64,000 nucleotides of DNA from an uncultured Lachnospiraceae bacterium (GTDB taxonomy: Bacteria > Bacillota > Clostridia > Lachnospirales > Lachnospiraceae). Numbering within the stretch: position 1 is the stretch's first letter; every line of letters begins with the position of its first letter. The notes under the pieces were generated by a model. It was not told the origin of the DNA. It saw nothing but the letters and a program-made list of their open reading frames with translations, and searched no databases. Positions 50,906 to 60,210 of the stretch are shown in pieces. The translations under genes were made by a program, and so were the position numbers. Location: positions 14,495 through 78,494 of the forward strand of contig CAJURT010000012.1 in NCBI GenBank assembly GCA_910588875.1, written 5' to 3'.

Positions 50906-51083
50906 CTCCGGATTCCAGGGACAAGATAACCCTCTTTGCAGAGTAAAAGATGATACGAAAACATACAACAATAATGATGATCCAGAAAACGCCTTTCCTT
51001 TGTTCTTTCATATCATCCCATCTTCTTCCCCCATTCTGAATAACTCAATAAAAAGGGTGGTGCCTTTTGCTGCTTTTTGTTTT

Positions 51084-52448
51084 CTATGCTTCCTTTGGCC
51101 TATGGGCTTTCTGCGTGCTTAACTTTTTGTATGTGCTGACATACAAAACAGCGGCAAGCAATATGGAAAGTATATCGGCCACCGGCTGCGCCCAAATTAG
51201 CCCGGTAAGTCCTAAGACTGCTTTCAGAATGAACAGGGCGGGAATGAAAATGATTCCCTGTCGGCTCAAATTGATAACCAGGGAAGCTGTGGCTGCTCCC
51301 ATAGCTTGTAAAGCGTTGGTAAGAACATAGAACACACCGAAAATGGGACTCGTTGTAAGTAAGATTTTCGCAAACCGGACGGCGTAATCAAAGGCTGTCA
51401 CATCAGCTAAAAATGCACTGACGATTTGGTTTGTAAACAGGTAGCAGATAACGGTCAAGACAACGCCTAAAATGAAGGAAAAAATGAAAGAGAACTTAAA
51501 CACGTCCTTGAACCGTTTCCATAGCTTCGCGCCTACACAATATCCCAGCAGAGGCTGTACGCCCTGCCCCAGCCCAATACATACCATACCTGTTATCGTT
51601 ACAACTTTCATCGCAACGCCCATTCCGGCAATCGCCATATCGCCGTATTCTGCCATTTGGCTGTTGATAATGATTTGTGAAACGCTCATCAGCATAGAGC
51701 CTAATGCGGCGGGTACGCCAATGGCAAGCACGCTGCTGCAAACCTTTTCCCTTAAGGTAAAATCTTTCAGCCGGACACTAAGGCTTGATTTTCCAAGTCG
51801 AAAATAGGAAATGTAATATCCTGCCCCGAACACGTTCCCGATCACGGTGGCGATAGCAGCCCCGGCGATATTCCACCCAAAACCTAAAATCATAATGGGG
51901 TCAAGAACTACGTTCAGCAGGTTTCCTAAAAGCTGCCCCATACAAGCCCGCCCCGATTCTCCCTCTGTACGGATTACATTGGCGTAACAGTTGGAGATCA
52001 GCACAAAAGGCCCGCTGCATACAACAATCATCAGATAGGTTTTCGCTAAATCCCATGTATCGGAACTTGCCCCGATAAGGGAAAGTATCTGCTCCATAAA
52101 AATCAAGAACAGAGCCGCCATAACCACACCCACAATCACGCAGCCCCACATACAGAAAGAGCATACTTTCTTTGCATAGTCCTTTCTTCCCTCTCCCAAC
52201 GCACGGGAGATAACCGAAGTGCCGCCCATTCCGAACACGGTTCCTACTGCCATAAACATCAGAAATACAGGCGTTGCAAGGGAAACTGCGGCAACCTGTA
52301 ATGCGTCATGGGTCTGACCAATAAAGAATGTATCAGCCAGATTGTAGACCAATACCATGAGCATGGCCGCCATAGCGGGCAGGGCGTTCTTGAATACTGC
52401 TTTGGGTACAGGCATTGATTCAAATACTTCCAGTGATTTCTGTTCCAT
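51084..52448 (-). CDS. MATE family multidrug efflux transporter
   Basis: 454 residues from the ATG preceded by AAGGAGG; the frame continues 30 codons upstream without a site. Twelve membrane helices in two halves, with PAMAAMLMVLVYNLADTFFI at the first helix and the family-typical GMGGTSVISRALGEG loop. It exports drugs or metabolites in exchange for Na+ or H+. A MarR regulator lies upstream on the same strand, forming a regulator-pump module. The module looks separate from the operons around it and may have been acquired horizontally. Confidence 0.94.
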   Translation of the reverse strand: MEQKSLEVFESMPVPKAVFKNALPAMAAMLMVLVYNLADTFFIGQTHDALQVAAVSLATPVFLMFMAVGTVFGMGGTSVISRALGEGRKDYAKKVCSFCMWGCVIVGVVMAALFLIFMEQILSLIGASSDTWDLAKTYLMIVVCSGPFVLISNCYANVIRTEGESGRACMGQLLGNLLNVVLDPIMILGFGWNIAGAAIATVIGNVFGAGYYISYFRLGKSSLSVRLKDFTLREKVCSSVLAIGVPAALGSMLMSVSQIIINSQMAEYGDMAIAGMGVAMKVVTITGMVCIGLGQGVQPLLGYCVGAKLWKRFKDVFKFSFIFSFILGVVLTVICYLFTNQIVSAFLADVTAFDYAVRFAKILLTTSPIFGVFYVLTNALQAMGAATASLVINLSRQGIIFIPALFILKAVLGLTGLIWAQPVADILSILLAAVLYVSTYKKLSTQKAHRPKEA

Positions 52449-52600
52449 AAATTTTCCTCCTTGTATACTTTTCAAAAGCAAGCTATTGAATTGGTTTTTA
52501 TAAATACCCGCTTTATAACGGGTTTCTATCAACGACAATCCTCTTTTTGATTCTTCATCAGCCTTTTATGAAAGCACGCTATCAATTTGTTTGGGATAAA

Positions 52601-52621
52601 TGCCCGCGAGTCTGGCGGGCA
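52601..52621 (-). terminator. Hairpin after the MarR gene
   Basis: Arms TGCCCGC and GCGGGCA, directly after the MarR stop, with a short TTTAT tail on the minus strand. A weaker copy (ACCCG/CGGGT, 52506-52522) lies nearer the MATE start; the flanks of both hairpins are alike, suggesting a small duplication. Confidence 0.5.
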
Positions 52622-52622
52622 T

Positions 52623-53048
52623 TTATTTCATGTTCTCGTATATCCTTTGGAGCAGACTGTGAAACGTGGCCTGTTCTTCTTCAGATAGTCCGTGAAACAT
52701 GGTTTGTTCCACTTTTCTGCTATTCTGTATAGCGTCCTGGCAGCATTTTTCACCTGCCGGGGTAATTCGGACAAGTTTCATTCGCTTGTCGTTTGGGTCG
52801 GTAAAACAGTCAACCAGTTTCTTTAATGCAAGCCTGTTTACGATTCCGGCGCAGGTGGATTGTGCTACCCCTAAAATGCGTTCCAGTTCTTTGAATGAGT
52901 AGGTTTTTTCGTCTTTTTCGTTCAGTGACAGCAGCACCCATACTTGAACCATAGTCAAGTCGTTCTGACGCAAGGAATTATTTGCCTGTCTTTCGATTGC
53001 GTCATGGAGCTGTTTTATGAGTTGCCCGCTGGTGGGGTTGTCATTCAA
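52623..53048 (-). CDS. MarR-family transcriptional regulator
   Basis: 141 residues from a TTG start: AAGGAGGTG lies 5-6 bases upstream, whereas an ATG 11 codons earlier has no ribosome site. Winged-helix fold with LTMVQVWVLLSLNEK, the recognition region KELERILGVAQSTCAGIVNR and wing DPNDKRMKLVRITPAG. It probably represses itself and the downstream MATE gene; an inverted repeat sits on its own promoter. Ligand unknown. Confidence 0.9.
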   Translation of the reverse strand: MNDNPTSGQLIKQLHDAIERQANNSLRQNDLTMVQVWVLLSLNEKDEKTYSFKELERILGVAQSTCAGIVNRLALKKLVDCFTDPNDKRMKLVRITPAGEKCCQDAIQNSRKVEQTMFHGLSEEEQATFHSLLQRIYENMK

Positions 53049-53076
53049 TTTGGCACCTCCTTCCTTTTCAAGAGGT

Positions 53077-53117
53077 ATCATAGCATATTAAAAGTAAGCT
53101 GTCAATACCTTGCTTTT
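53077..53117 (-). promoter_or_regulatory. marR promoter with MarR-type operator
   Basis: Minus strand TTGACA (53105-53100), 17 bp, TATGAT (53082-53077). Overlapping the -35 is an inverted repeat AAAAGCAAG-N10-CTTACTTTT (53117-53090; 8 of 9 arm positions pair). A matching half-site AAAAGCAAG lies at 52474-52482 just before the MATE start. Confidence 0.75.
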
Positions 53118-53209
53118 GATTTTTCGGTAAAATATAAGAAAAGGTCTATATTTGAGCAAGAGACTCTGTTTTGCTGGATAAGATTTTCTTTACCTGCTCG
53201 GACGCTACC

Positions 53210-53929
53210 TCATAGGGGACAAATGTATTTTAGCAACAGACACCCCTCCACAAAGGGAAAATACTCCCTCATCTTTTCTTCTGCCTGGAATCTTCTTTCG
53301 AAAAGCACGGCAACCGTCTCCACCGTGCCTTCTGACATGGGAACCAGCAGGTATTTTCCTTCCCGATCCATTACCCCGGCAACCACCAATAGCTGTTTCC
53401 TCTTGCCTTTTTCCTTCTTGGCACTGCTGTCAATGGGTAACGGCTGGCCTTTCGCACTGTTTGATGTCTCTGATGATGCCCAGGACAGTTCTTCCAGGAG
53501 AATCTGTTCTCCGGTTACCTCTGTGCTGCCGAACAATGCCTCTGCCAGATCTTTGCTCAGCACACAGGCGTCTTCTCTCCCTGTCAGTCCCCAGGTTCCT
53601 GAGAGAAGATCCGCAGAAAAGACCTGATCCAGGCTGCCGTATACTCCTAACGGCCGGGCGCTTTCCTTTCTTTTGGTGCTGACTGCCAGGATTTCCTCTC
53701 TGCTTCCCACCTGCCAGGCGGCCATCTTAAGAATTCCCTGTCCGCCATCCTTCTGTTGTTCCTCCCATTGCTTCAGCCATTCGGTATCCGCCCCGCAGCC
53801 CCGGCAATCTGCCTCCAGGCGGCAGGGGGTGAAAAACAGATACAGCCGGATTGCTGTCGCTGCCAGAAAAACAAGATTTACCGCGGCAAACATTGCCATT
53901 CCTTTCTTTCCTGTCATTCTTTCTCCCAC
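53210..53929 (-). CDS. MacB-periplasmic-core-like membrane protein, possibly truncated
   Basis: 239 residues, one N-terminal transmembrane helix (about 10-30), then an exterior domain. The stretch SADLLSGTWGLTGREDACVL followed by SKDLAEALFGSTEVTGEQIL resembles the periplasmic core domain of MacB/FtsX-type permeases. Those carry three more C-terminal helices, which are missing here. It follows the membrane-fusion-like gene on the same strand (94 bp gap). The MATE/MarR module begins just beyond its stop, so truncation by that insertion is possible. No ATPase partner adjoins. Confidence 0.55.
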   Translation of the reverse strand: MGERMTGKKGMAMFAAVNLVFLAATAIRLYLFFTPCRLEADCRGCGADTEWLKQWEEQQKDGGQGILKMAAWQVGSREEILAVSTKRKESARPLGVYGSLDQVFSADLLSGTWGLTGREDACVLSKDLAEALFGSTEVTGEQILLEELSWASSETSNSAKGQPLPIDSSAKKEKGKRKQLLVVAGVMDREGKYLLVPMSEGTVETVAVLFERRFQAEEKMREYFPFVEGCLLLKYICPL

Positions 53930-54023
53930 ACCTCTTTGTTATTTCCACAGATAATGAGTTCGCGCATGTTTGATCATTCATTCCAAGACACGCCCCGCTT
54001 TGCAGGAGATTCGGCTTTCCTTC

Positions 54024-55724
54024 TCAGAATTCCTTCACCGGGCGTACCCGCATCCCTGCTCCGATGATCTGATTGCTGCGCACTATGATCTCGTCTGAAT
54101 TCTGCAAAGCGCCTTCTACTGCTGCCTCCGTATCTCCAAACTCCAGCACACGGACCTCTACCCGTTCTGCCACAAACTCCTCCCCCAGGATCGCTCTCCT
54201 CGGTCTTGCGATCAGACAATAATAGCCCTTCGTATCCTTTCGCAGGCCCTGCAGCGGAATTACCTTCTGGTAGGTCTCTGACTGCTTGATGCATTCATAG
54301 CCCGTCACGGTTCCCAGAAAAAGTTCCGTTCCCGCAAGTTCGGCCCGAAAGCTTCCCATCGTCTCGCCAAGCAGATTCATTTCCCGGATCCTCACCTCCT
54401 GCTTCCGTCTGCTCCCCGGAACCGACAGCTGCAGCAGATCTCCCACGGCCAGCCTCTGCTCCTCCTTTACAAACTCTCCCTCAAAACAGAAGCTGTCTGA
54501 TGCCAGAATCAGGCGCTCCTCTCCGGTGGTTGTTCTTGCCGTCAGCAGTTCACACGCCACGACTGTCCCGTCCTGCTCTGCCAGAACCCTTCCGCCGGCG
54601 GCAATCAGGGCTTCCAGCCTTTTCAGTTCCTGCTCCTTCTTTTGGATATCCATCTGAATTCCCTTTTGTATCAACCCGGACAGCCTTTCTTTCTGATCAC
54701 GGTTCAGCCTGGCCTGCTCATCCTTCCGTGAGGCAATCTCCAGATTCCATCGGGCCTGCTCTACTCTTTTTTCCCGTTCCTTTAACGCCTTGTCCTCCTC
54801 CTTTTGTCTCTCCTCCAGCTGGCGAAGCGCCTCCTCATAGGTTTCCAAAAGAGCCATCTGCGAACTGTCTGAGCCTGAGCGGATCCGTTCATTCCGGTCA
54901 TCAATCCAATCCATGCGCAGTTCCACATCTTCCAGCTGATCTTCCCATTCTTCCTCCAAATCCTCCAGATCCTCCCTGGCACGTTTCAGTTCCTGCTCCT
55001 TCTGTGCCCGTTCACTCTCCGTGGCTTCTTTGTTCTCCAATTCTTCCAGTTCCCGTTCCCGGTCCTCCACGGTCCGCCTCGCCTTTCTCAGCGCCGAATT
55101 CCGGGAATTCTTCGCAGATCTCAGTTCCTGCCTGGTACTTTCCTCCTCCTGATTCTGCTGTGCCCAAAGTTCCTCCCTGGTCATGGCCTGTTTGCGCTCA
55201 TAATCCTCGCGAAGGCGCTCCCGCTCCTTTTCTGCTTCCTGATGATTCATTTCCTGCTCCTGCCGTCCCTCCGAAAGCTCCCGTTCTGCCATCGCCAATT
55301 CCCAGGCCGCCAACTCACTTTCCGTGACAGAAAGCGCCTCTTCTTTTGCTATCTCCTCCTTCTCAAGTTCCAGGCCCAGCTTTGCCTTCTCCTGCCAAAG
55401 CCGTTCTCTCTGCTCCGCCATTGAATCCTCCTCATAGCAGAACAGTTCCTCTCCCTTCTTCACCTGCCTTCCCGGCTCTGCAGCCACAGACTGTATCCGC
55501 AGTCCGGGAATCACCGGACTGAAAAATGTCTCCTGCTCCCGTACGGTTCCTGTCCCTGTAATCCGTGTCTCCACGGACTTTTCCTTTGCCCGTGCGGTCA
55601 CTGCTTTTGGCACGGTAACACTGTCATAAATCCGGGAAAGAATCGTGCAGGAAAACATCAGCAGGAAATATCCCGTCAGCAGCATCCGGTAAAACCGGTT
55701 TCTTTTTTTCTGTGTCCTCTCCAT
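54024..55724 (-). CDS. Membrane-fusion (HlyD/RND-adaptor)-like protein with long coiled coil
   Basis: 566 residues. Transmembrane anchor (about 12-32), first half of a biotinyl-lipoyl-like hairpin (VIPGLRIQSVAAEPGRQVKK, about 70-95), a very long E/K/R/Q coiled coil (about 100-375), the second half-motif (GGRVLAEQDGTVVACEL), then beta-barrel domains (about 400-566; EEFVAERVEVRVLEFGDTEA). This is the layout of periplasmic adaptor subunits of efflux and export pumps, used in Gram-positives with MacB-like permeases. It begins 7 bp after the second sugar-type permease gene, so it shares that operon. Confidence 0.8.
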   Translation of the reverse strand: MERTQKKRNRFYRMLLTGYFLLMFSCTILSRIYDSVTVPKAVTARAKEKSVETRITGTGTVREQETFFSPVIPGLRIQSVAAEPGRQVKKGEELFCYEEDSMAEQRERLWQEKAKLGLELEKEEIAKEEALSVTESELAAWELAMAERELSEGRQEQEMNHQEAEKERERLREDYERKQAMTREELWAQQNQEEESTRQELRSAKNSRNSALRKARRTVEDRERELEELENKEATESERAQKEQELKRAREDLEDLEEEWEDQLEDVELRMDWIDDRNERIRSGSDSSQMALLETYEEALRQLEERQKEEDKALKEREKRVEQARWNLEIASRKDEQARLNRDQKERLSGLIQKGIQMDIQKKEQELKRLEALIAAGGRVLAEQDGTVVACELLTARTTTGEERLILASDSFCFEGEFVKEEQRLAVGDLLQLSVPGSRRKQEVRIREMNLLGETMGSFRAELAGTELFLGTVTGYECIKQSETYQKVIPLQGLRKDTKGYYCLIARPRRAILGEEFVAERVEVRVLEFGDTEAAVEGALQNSDEIIVRSNQIIGAGMRVRPVKEF

Positions 55725-55730
55725 GTCCGC

Positions 55731-56579
55731 CTACTCCTTCACACCGGAGGCTGCCAAACCCTGCTCCAGTTCTCCCTCCCCGTTCAGATACAGAAGCACC
55801 GGCGGAAGCATCATCACGATCCCCGCCGCAAATGCCACCGCTGCCTTGTCCGAAACGATTTCCGGCAGATACAGTGACAGAGGCCACAGGCTCATGTCCT
55901 TTAGGTAAGCCACCGGCTGCTCCAGAGCATTCCAGGCATCGATAAAACTCAGCACCATGGCTGTCACGATTCCCGGATACCCGGCGGGAAGTCCTACCAG
56001 GAAAAAGGCCTGCAGCTCTCCCGCGCCGTCCAGGTAAGCTGCCTCTAAAAGCGCCCCGGGAACCGCCTCAAAGGAGCGTGTCATAATGAATACCGGAAAG
56101 GTTGACCAGATTCCCGGCAGAATCAATGCCAGATGAGAATTTAAAAGCCCCAGACAATCCAGCACCAGATAATTCGATACCTGGGTCACCTGAAACGGCA
56201 ATACCATCAGCAATATATACAAGGCAAATATCCCTCTCCGGCCGGGAAATTTCAGACGGGCAAATGCCCAGGCCGCCGGTGCGCCGATAAGAAGCTGCCC
56301 CAACAGCATGGGAAAAGTCTGAATACAGGAATTCCAGAACATCACGAAAAATCCCGGAGAACGGATCAGAAGTTCGGTAAAAGCCTCCAGGGACGGATAA
56401 GAGGGAAGCAGCGCCGCACGGACCGGCGCTTTCCCGATTCCCAGCGGGGACAGATAACGCCACAAAAGTTCATCCTCCGGCATCAGGGCCGCAGACAGCA
56501 GAAGCAGCAGCGGCAGCCAGACCAAAAGACTGGCCAGTGTCAGCAAAAGCACTGCCAGTTTTCTTTTTATTTTCTTCAA
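55731..56579 (-). CDS. Carbohydrate ABC transporter permease, MalG type
   Basis: 282 residues with six membrane helices. The coupling-helix EAA motif is EAAYLDGAGELQAFFLVGLP (about residues 184-203). Sequence near the start (MKKIKRKLAVLLLTLASLLV) is the N-terminal helix. It pairs with the MalF-type permease encoded 42 bp upstream. The family imports oligosaccharides using a CUT1 ATPase; none is encoded here. Confidence 0.9.
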   Translation of the reverse strand: MKKIKRKLAVLLLTLASLLVWLPLLLLLSAALMPEDELLWRYLSPLGIGKAPVRAALLPSYPSLEAFTELLIRSPGFFVMFWNSCIQTFPMLLGQLLIGAPAAWAFARLKFPGRRGIFALYILLMVLPFQVTQVSNYLVLDCLGLLNSHLALILPGIWSTFPVFIMTRSFEAVPGALLEAAYLDGAGELQAFFLVGLPAGYPGIVTAMVLSFIDAWNALEQPVAYLKDMSLWPLSLYLPEIVSDKAAVAFAAGIVMMLPPVLLYLNGEGELEQGLAASGVKE

Positions 56580-56621
56580 AACCTTCTCCTTTCCTGCCTT
56601 TCTTTCACTGACCGTTCTTTG

Positions 56622-57515
56622 TTATCCTTCTTTTCCCGACCGTCTGAGCCACCGGCCAAACCCCCAGGCCGGCAATGACGCCAGAACCAGAAAAACTGCC
56701 GCTGTACTCATTTTTTGAATATCCAGTGTCAAAAACCAATGGCTGAACAGGTGGGGAAGCATGTAGATCGACAAATCCGGATAGCTGCCGGCCAGAAGAT
56801 AAGCTTCCCGGTATACCCGAAAGGAATTCACCACGGAAAGCACGAGTACCAGTCCCATGGTTCCCTGCAGGCATGGCAGGGTGATATAGCGAAGCTGCGC
56901 CGGTTCCCCGGCGCCGTCCACCCGTGCCGCATCGTACAGGCTTTGGGGTATGGCACTCAGCCCGGCAAGCCACAACAGCATGTCATACCCGATATTTTTC
57001 CACAGATACGTGGATACCAGAATCGGAAACGCTGCCTTTCCATGAACCCAGTCCTGTTCCCACGGCTTTCCGGTAAAGGCATACAGCAGCTGATTCCACA
57101 GTCCGTCCGGACAGAACAGGATCCGCCATACCAGAGCCATAGCCGCCGCCGGAAGCACCATTGGCAGCACCAGGCTGGTCTTAAAAAGACGCTGCCCGGC
57201 TCCCGGGCGGTATACTAGCAGCGACAACGCCAGAGATACCAGATACAAAGCCGGGACAGCGGCGGCAAAGAAATACAGGGTATTCTTTGCCGCCATCCGA
57301 AAGGCTTCATTTCCCCATACCGCGGCATAGTTTGCCATCCCCACAAATGACCGCCCCATGGCATCCAGAAAAGACCGGCGCACCACATCCAGAAACGGCA
57401 GCGCCTGGAATAAAAGCACCCCGCACAGGCTGGGAGCCAGAAAGCATCCGGCCGTTATCCGGCTTTGCCCCTGTCTTTTTCGTCTGCGTTCCATTTTTCC
57501 CAGACAATTTTTCAT
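56622..57515 (-). CDS. Carbohydrate ABC transporter permease, MalF type
   Basis: 297 residues from the ATG beginning MKNCLGKMERRRKRQGQ; the frame is open 14 codons further upstream, overlapping the solute-binding gene end. Six membrane helices, with the EAA-type coupling motif DAARVDGAGEPAQLRYITLP (about 197-216). It is 13 bp after the binding-protein gene and forms the transmembrane pair with the MalG-type protein. Confidence 0.9.
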   Translation of the reverse strand: MKNCLGKMERRRKRQGQSRITAGCFLAPSLCGVLLFQALPFLDVVRRSFLDAMGRSFVGMANYAAVWGNEAFRMAAKNTLYFFAAAVPALYLVSLALSLLVYRPGAGQRLFKTSLVLPMVLPAAAMALVWRILFCPDGLWNQLLYAFTGKPWEQDWVHGKAAFPILVSTYLWKNIGYDMLLWLAGLSAIPQSLYDAARVDGAGEPAQLRYITLPCLQGTMGLVLVLSVVNSFRVYREAYLLAGSYPDLSIYMLPHLFSHWFLTLDIQKMSTAAVFLVLASLPAWGFGRWLRRSGKEG

Positions 57516-57528
57516 GATTTCCCCGTCC

Positions 57529-59868
57529 CTATTTCTGTTCTGCCTGATACAGGGCAATGCGGCTGCGTATGGCGGCCACGGCCTGTTCCAGGGTTTCTTT
57601 TCCCTCCAGATAACCTTCCGCTCCTCTTACGATCATTTCCATCATCGTCTCGTCCATCAGAACCGGAACAGAAACCTTTTCCAGAAGCCTGCTGATTTCC
57701 TCACGCTCCTGGCGATTCGGCCATTCGGCGCCAATGTGGTAATCCCCATAGCCCATTCCCACACTATAATTCCCCTTATCCCGGACACAGATCGTCTCCT
57801 GTGCTGCCAGATTTACCGGAAAGCCATCGAAAAACTCCTCCTGCTGCACCTCCTGAGAGAACAAAGCATACACAAATTCCTTTGCCAGCTCCGGCTGTTC
57901 ACTTGCCCGATTCACTCCTGCCATCACTCTGGGAAAGTACAACTCATTGACGACATCCAGTTCTGCCTCCGGATGCTTATTCCTCACTGCCAGGGGAATC
58001 ATGGCGCTCTCCATTCCCTTTAACTCCGTAACCCCGCAATCGGATAACGCCTGGTCGTATTGGGTCTCACTTCCCAGAATACCGGTTGATGTCACGTAAT
58101 TACTGACTCTCAGCTGCTCCATCTCTTCTTCCGTAAACATGGTTTTCGCTCCGTTTTTCTCCCCTATGCCTTTCACGGTCTTAAGATACCGGCTCAGCGT
58201 TTCCTCCGTGAGTCCTTCCTTACCGTCAAACAATTCCCCATATTGCAGGCTGGCCACCTCACGAAGCAGATTCTCATAGTTTGCGGCTGCCAGTAGCGGC
58301 GCCTCTCCCTCATAGGCAGCCATCGAATCCAGGCTCTGAAGCGCCCTGACTGCCGGCTTTTCTCCGATTACCATGGGAACCGCAATCCGTGCCGGCATCT
58401 GATAGACCGCACCGTCCTCCTCCGTAAAATTCTTCCGTACCTGCTCCCTCATCGGGTCCTCCTTTTGCAGCCTTGCAAAAACCTCCTGCAGATCCAGCAG
58501 AATCCCCTTTTCCTGATACGATTTTACCGGCAAACCATCGAGAATAAGCACATCTGCCCCTTTCCCGCCCAGAAGTTCCGTATTCAGAGCCCGTATTGTA
58601 TCCTCCGAAACATTTCCCTGCGCATCCTCACCGTTTAAAACCTCAATCCACACCTCCGGATGTGCCTGCTGGAACAGTGCTGACGCCTGTCTCACAGTCG
58701 AATTATCCTCCAGCCCGTACACCGTCAGCCTGACCGGAGGCACTGCAGACATTTCCGGATCATAGACATAGTGAAAAAGCAAAAATCCCCTGCCGCCGTT
58801 TTTGGAAAAGGCTCCGTAATAATCCCCGTCGTCTCCTTCCAGAAACTCTCTTAAGTATACGCTCTGCATCCCCAGGGTACTGAAGCCTCCGTCCAGAATC
58901 AGTTCCCACAAGCTTCCCCCGGCATTGATATGTGCCAGGCCGTTCTCATCCGCCAGGTAGATACCGCCCCTTTCATCACCAAAAAGAAACATATCCTCTC
59001 CTTTATTCCTGCCGCCGGATTCAAAAGCCAGAGGAATCGTCCCGATCTCTTTTCCGTCCTCAATCCGATATCGCGTGACCCCGCCGTCCGTCCGTGTCAC
59101 GAACTCCGCTGCGGTCAGATACCCGATGCTGGATTCCGCCATCCCGCTCCAGGCCTTCTCCATTGCGAACATACGGATTCCGTCCGGACGATACATAACC
59201 GCCTCTCCCATATCGTGAACCAGGATATTCCCCCCTGTCCCCACCTCGACCTTCGGCGGAATCAGACCGTATCTTTTCCCCGGCTTCGGTGCAAAAACCT
59301 CTGGTATCAGTTCCGTGCTGCTGTCTATCCTGCCGCTTGCATCCTCTCCGACCTGATAGAGATGAAAAGCATAGTCCTCTCCCGATGTCATGACGCTCAT
59401 GTAATACTTCCCATCCAGCCCCAAAAACACCTGCCGAATGCTCACATCCCGGTCTTCGGGCTTTACCCGTTCCCACCAGCCTTCATCCTCCTGCCACTTT
59501 TCCTCTTTCCACAGAAAACGCCTTGCATCCTCCCGGTCTCCCTTGTCTCCCATTCTTGCCGTGTACAACTCCAGCGTCTCATCCGGTCCCCGAAAAAAGG
59601 ACACCAGGGAATCCTCTCCCACCCCTTCCGGAACCGCCATCTCCTTTTCCACATAACGCCCCATCGCCGGATTCTCTCCCTCTGCCGCATTCCTTTCCCT
59701 CTTTCCCTCCGGCCCGCCGGACTTCTCCTGTTCTGTCCGGTTACCATTAGAGGCATTCTCTTCCCAGTCACTGCCGCTTTTGCTTTCCGAACAGCCGCTC
59801 ACCATATTCATTGCCATAAAAAGAGCAATTCCGGCCGAGATCAACCGTTTTATTTTGCTGTTATTCAT
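57529..59868 (-). CDS. Lipoprotein with beta-propeller-like region fused to a type 1 solute-binding domain
   Basis: 779 residues from the ATG preceded by AGGAGGAGG; the frame stays open 66 codons further but through a structured leader. Signal sequence and lipobox VSGC (about residue 25). Residues about 65-370 are beta-rich with repeated blades (GLDGKYYMSVMTSGEDYAFH, DERGGIYLADENGLAHINAG), propeller-like. Residues about 375-779 are a normal sugar-type solute-binding domain (VRLTVYGLEDNSTVRQASAL, then FPRVMAGVNRASEQPELAKE). Usual family length is about 430, so the N-terminal 330 residues are extra. It would feed the two permeases downstream; the added part might signal to the divergent kinase. 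Ligand unknown. Confidence 0.8.
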   Translation of the reverse strand: MNNSKIKRLISAGIALFMAMNMVSGCSESKSGSDWEENASNGNRTEQEKSGGPEGKRERNAAEGENPAMGRYVEKEMAVPEGVGEDSLVSFFRGPDETLELYTARMGDKGDREDARRFLWKEEKWQEDEGWWERVKPEDRDVSIRQVFLGLDGKYYMSVMTSGEDYAFHLYQVGEDASGRIDSSTELIPEVFAPKPGKRYGLIPPKVEVGTGGNILVHDMGEAVMYRPDGIRMFAMEKAWSGMAESSIGYLTAAEFVTRTDGGVTRYRIEDGKEIGTIPLAFESGGRNKGEDMFLFGDERGGIYLADENGLAHINAGGSLWELILDGGFSTLGMQSVYLREFLEGDDGDYYGAFSKNGGRGFLLFHYVYDPEMSAVPPVRLTVYGLEDNSTVRQASALFQQAHPEVWIEVLNGEDAQGNVSEDTIRALNTELLGGKGADVLILDGLPVKSYQEKGILLDLQEVFARLQKEDPMREQVRKNFTEEDGAVYQMPARIAVPMVIGEKPAVRALQSLDSMAAYEGEAPLLAAANYENLLREVASLQYGELFDGKEGLTEETLSRYLKTVKGIGEKNGAKTMFTEEEMEQLRVSNYVTSTGILGSETQYDQALSDCGVTELKGMESAMIPLAVRNKHPEAELDVVNELYFPRVMAGVNRASEQPELAKEFVYALFSQEVQQEEFFDGFPVNLAAQETICVRDKGNYSVGMGYGDYHIGAEWPNRQEREEISRLLEKVSVPVLMDETMMEMIVRGAEGYLEGKETLEQAVAAIRSRIALYQAEQK

Positions 59869-59937
59869 TGTCCTCCTCCTTTTTTGAGAAAAGAGCGCTC
59901 TCGAGAACTCTTCCCGCTTAACTTCTGCCAATTGCAG

Positions 59938-60000
59938 CCCTCGCGGCATTCGCCAAATGCTCGTGCAAACACGGCACTTGGCTGGCTCATTGCCCGAGGG
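59938..60000 (-). ncRNA. Structured leader hairpin of the binding-protein operon
   Basis: A 63-bp imperfect inverted repeat: outer arms CCCTCG (59938-59943) and CGAGGG (59995-60000), inner arms GCCAAATGCTCGTG and CACGGCACTTGGC around a CAAA loop. It lies 70 bp before the start codon, downstream of an extended -10 (TGTTATACT, 60029-60021), so it would be in the transcript leader. A regulatory RNA element, or a dispersed intergenic repeat, are both possible. Confidence 0.5.
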
Positions 60001-60210
60001 AATCAACTTCTGACTCCAACAGTATAACATTTCTTTCTCTAAAAAAACTGGAAAAGCAAATTTCAAAGATTTTTAGAGATTTCTGTGATACACTAAAGTA
60101 TGTTCGAAAATGCATTCTAAGAGGAAGAAAGAAGTACTCTCAAAAACTCAGCCACAAAGATGAAGACAAAAAGGTTCTGAGAGTGCTCGAATACGAAAGG
60201 GAGGTTCCCT

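Noticed and set aside
54024..55724. Long coiled coil as an SMC/RecN-like protein
   Set aside because: No Walker motifs; an N-terminal membrane anchor, split lipoyl-like halves and C-terminal barrels fit a membrane-fusion protein.
58930..60027. Plus-strand 365-codon frame opposite the binding-protein gene
   Set aside because: It is a shadow of a well-supported lipoprotein gene and crosses the leader hairpin.
59869..60066. N-terminal extension of the binding protein (66 extra codons)
   Set aside because: It would translate the structured leader, destroys the signal peptide position, and the inner ATG has AGGAGGAGG and a proper lipobox.
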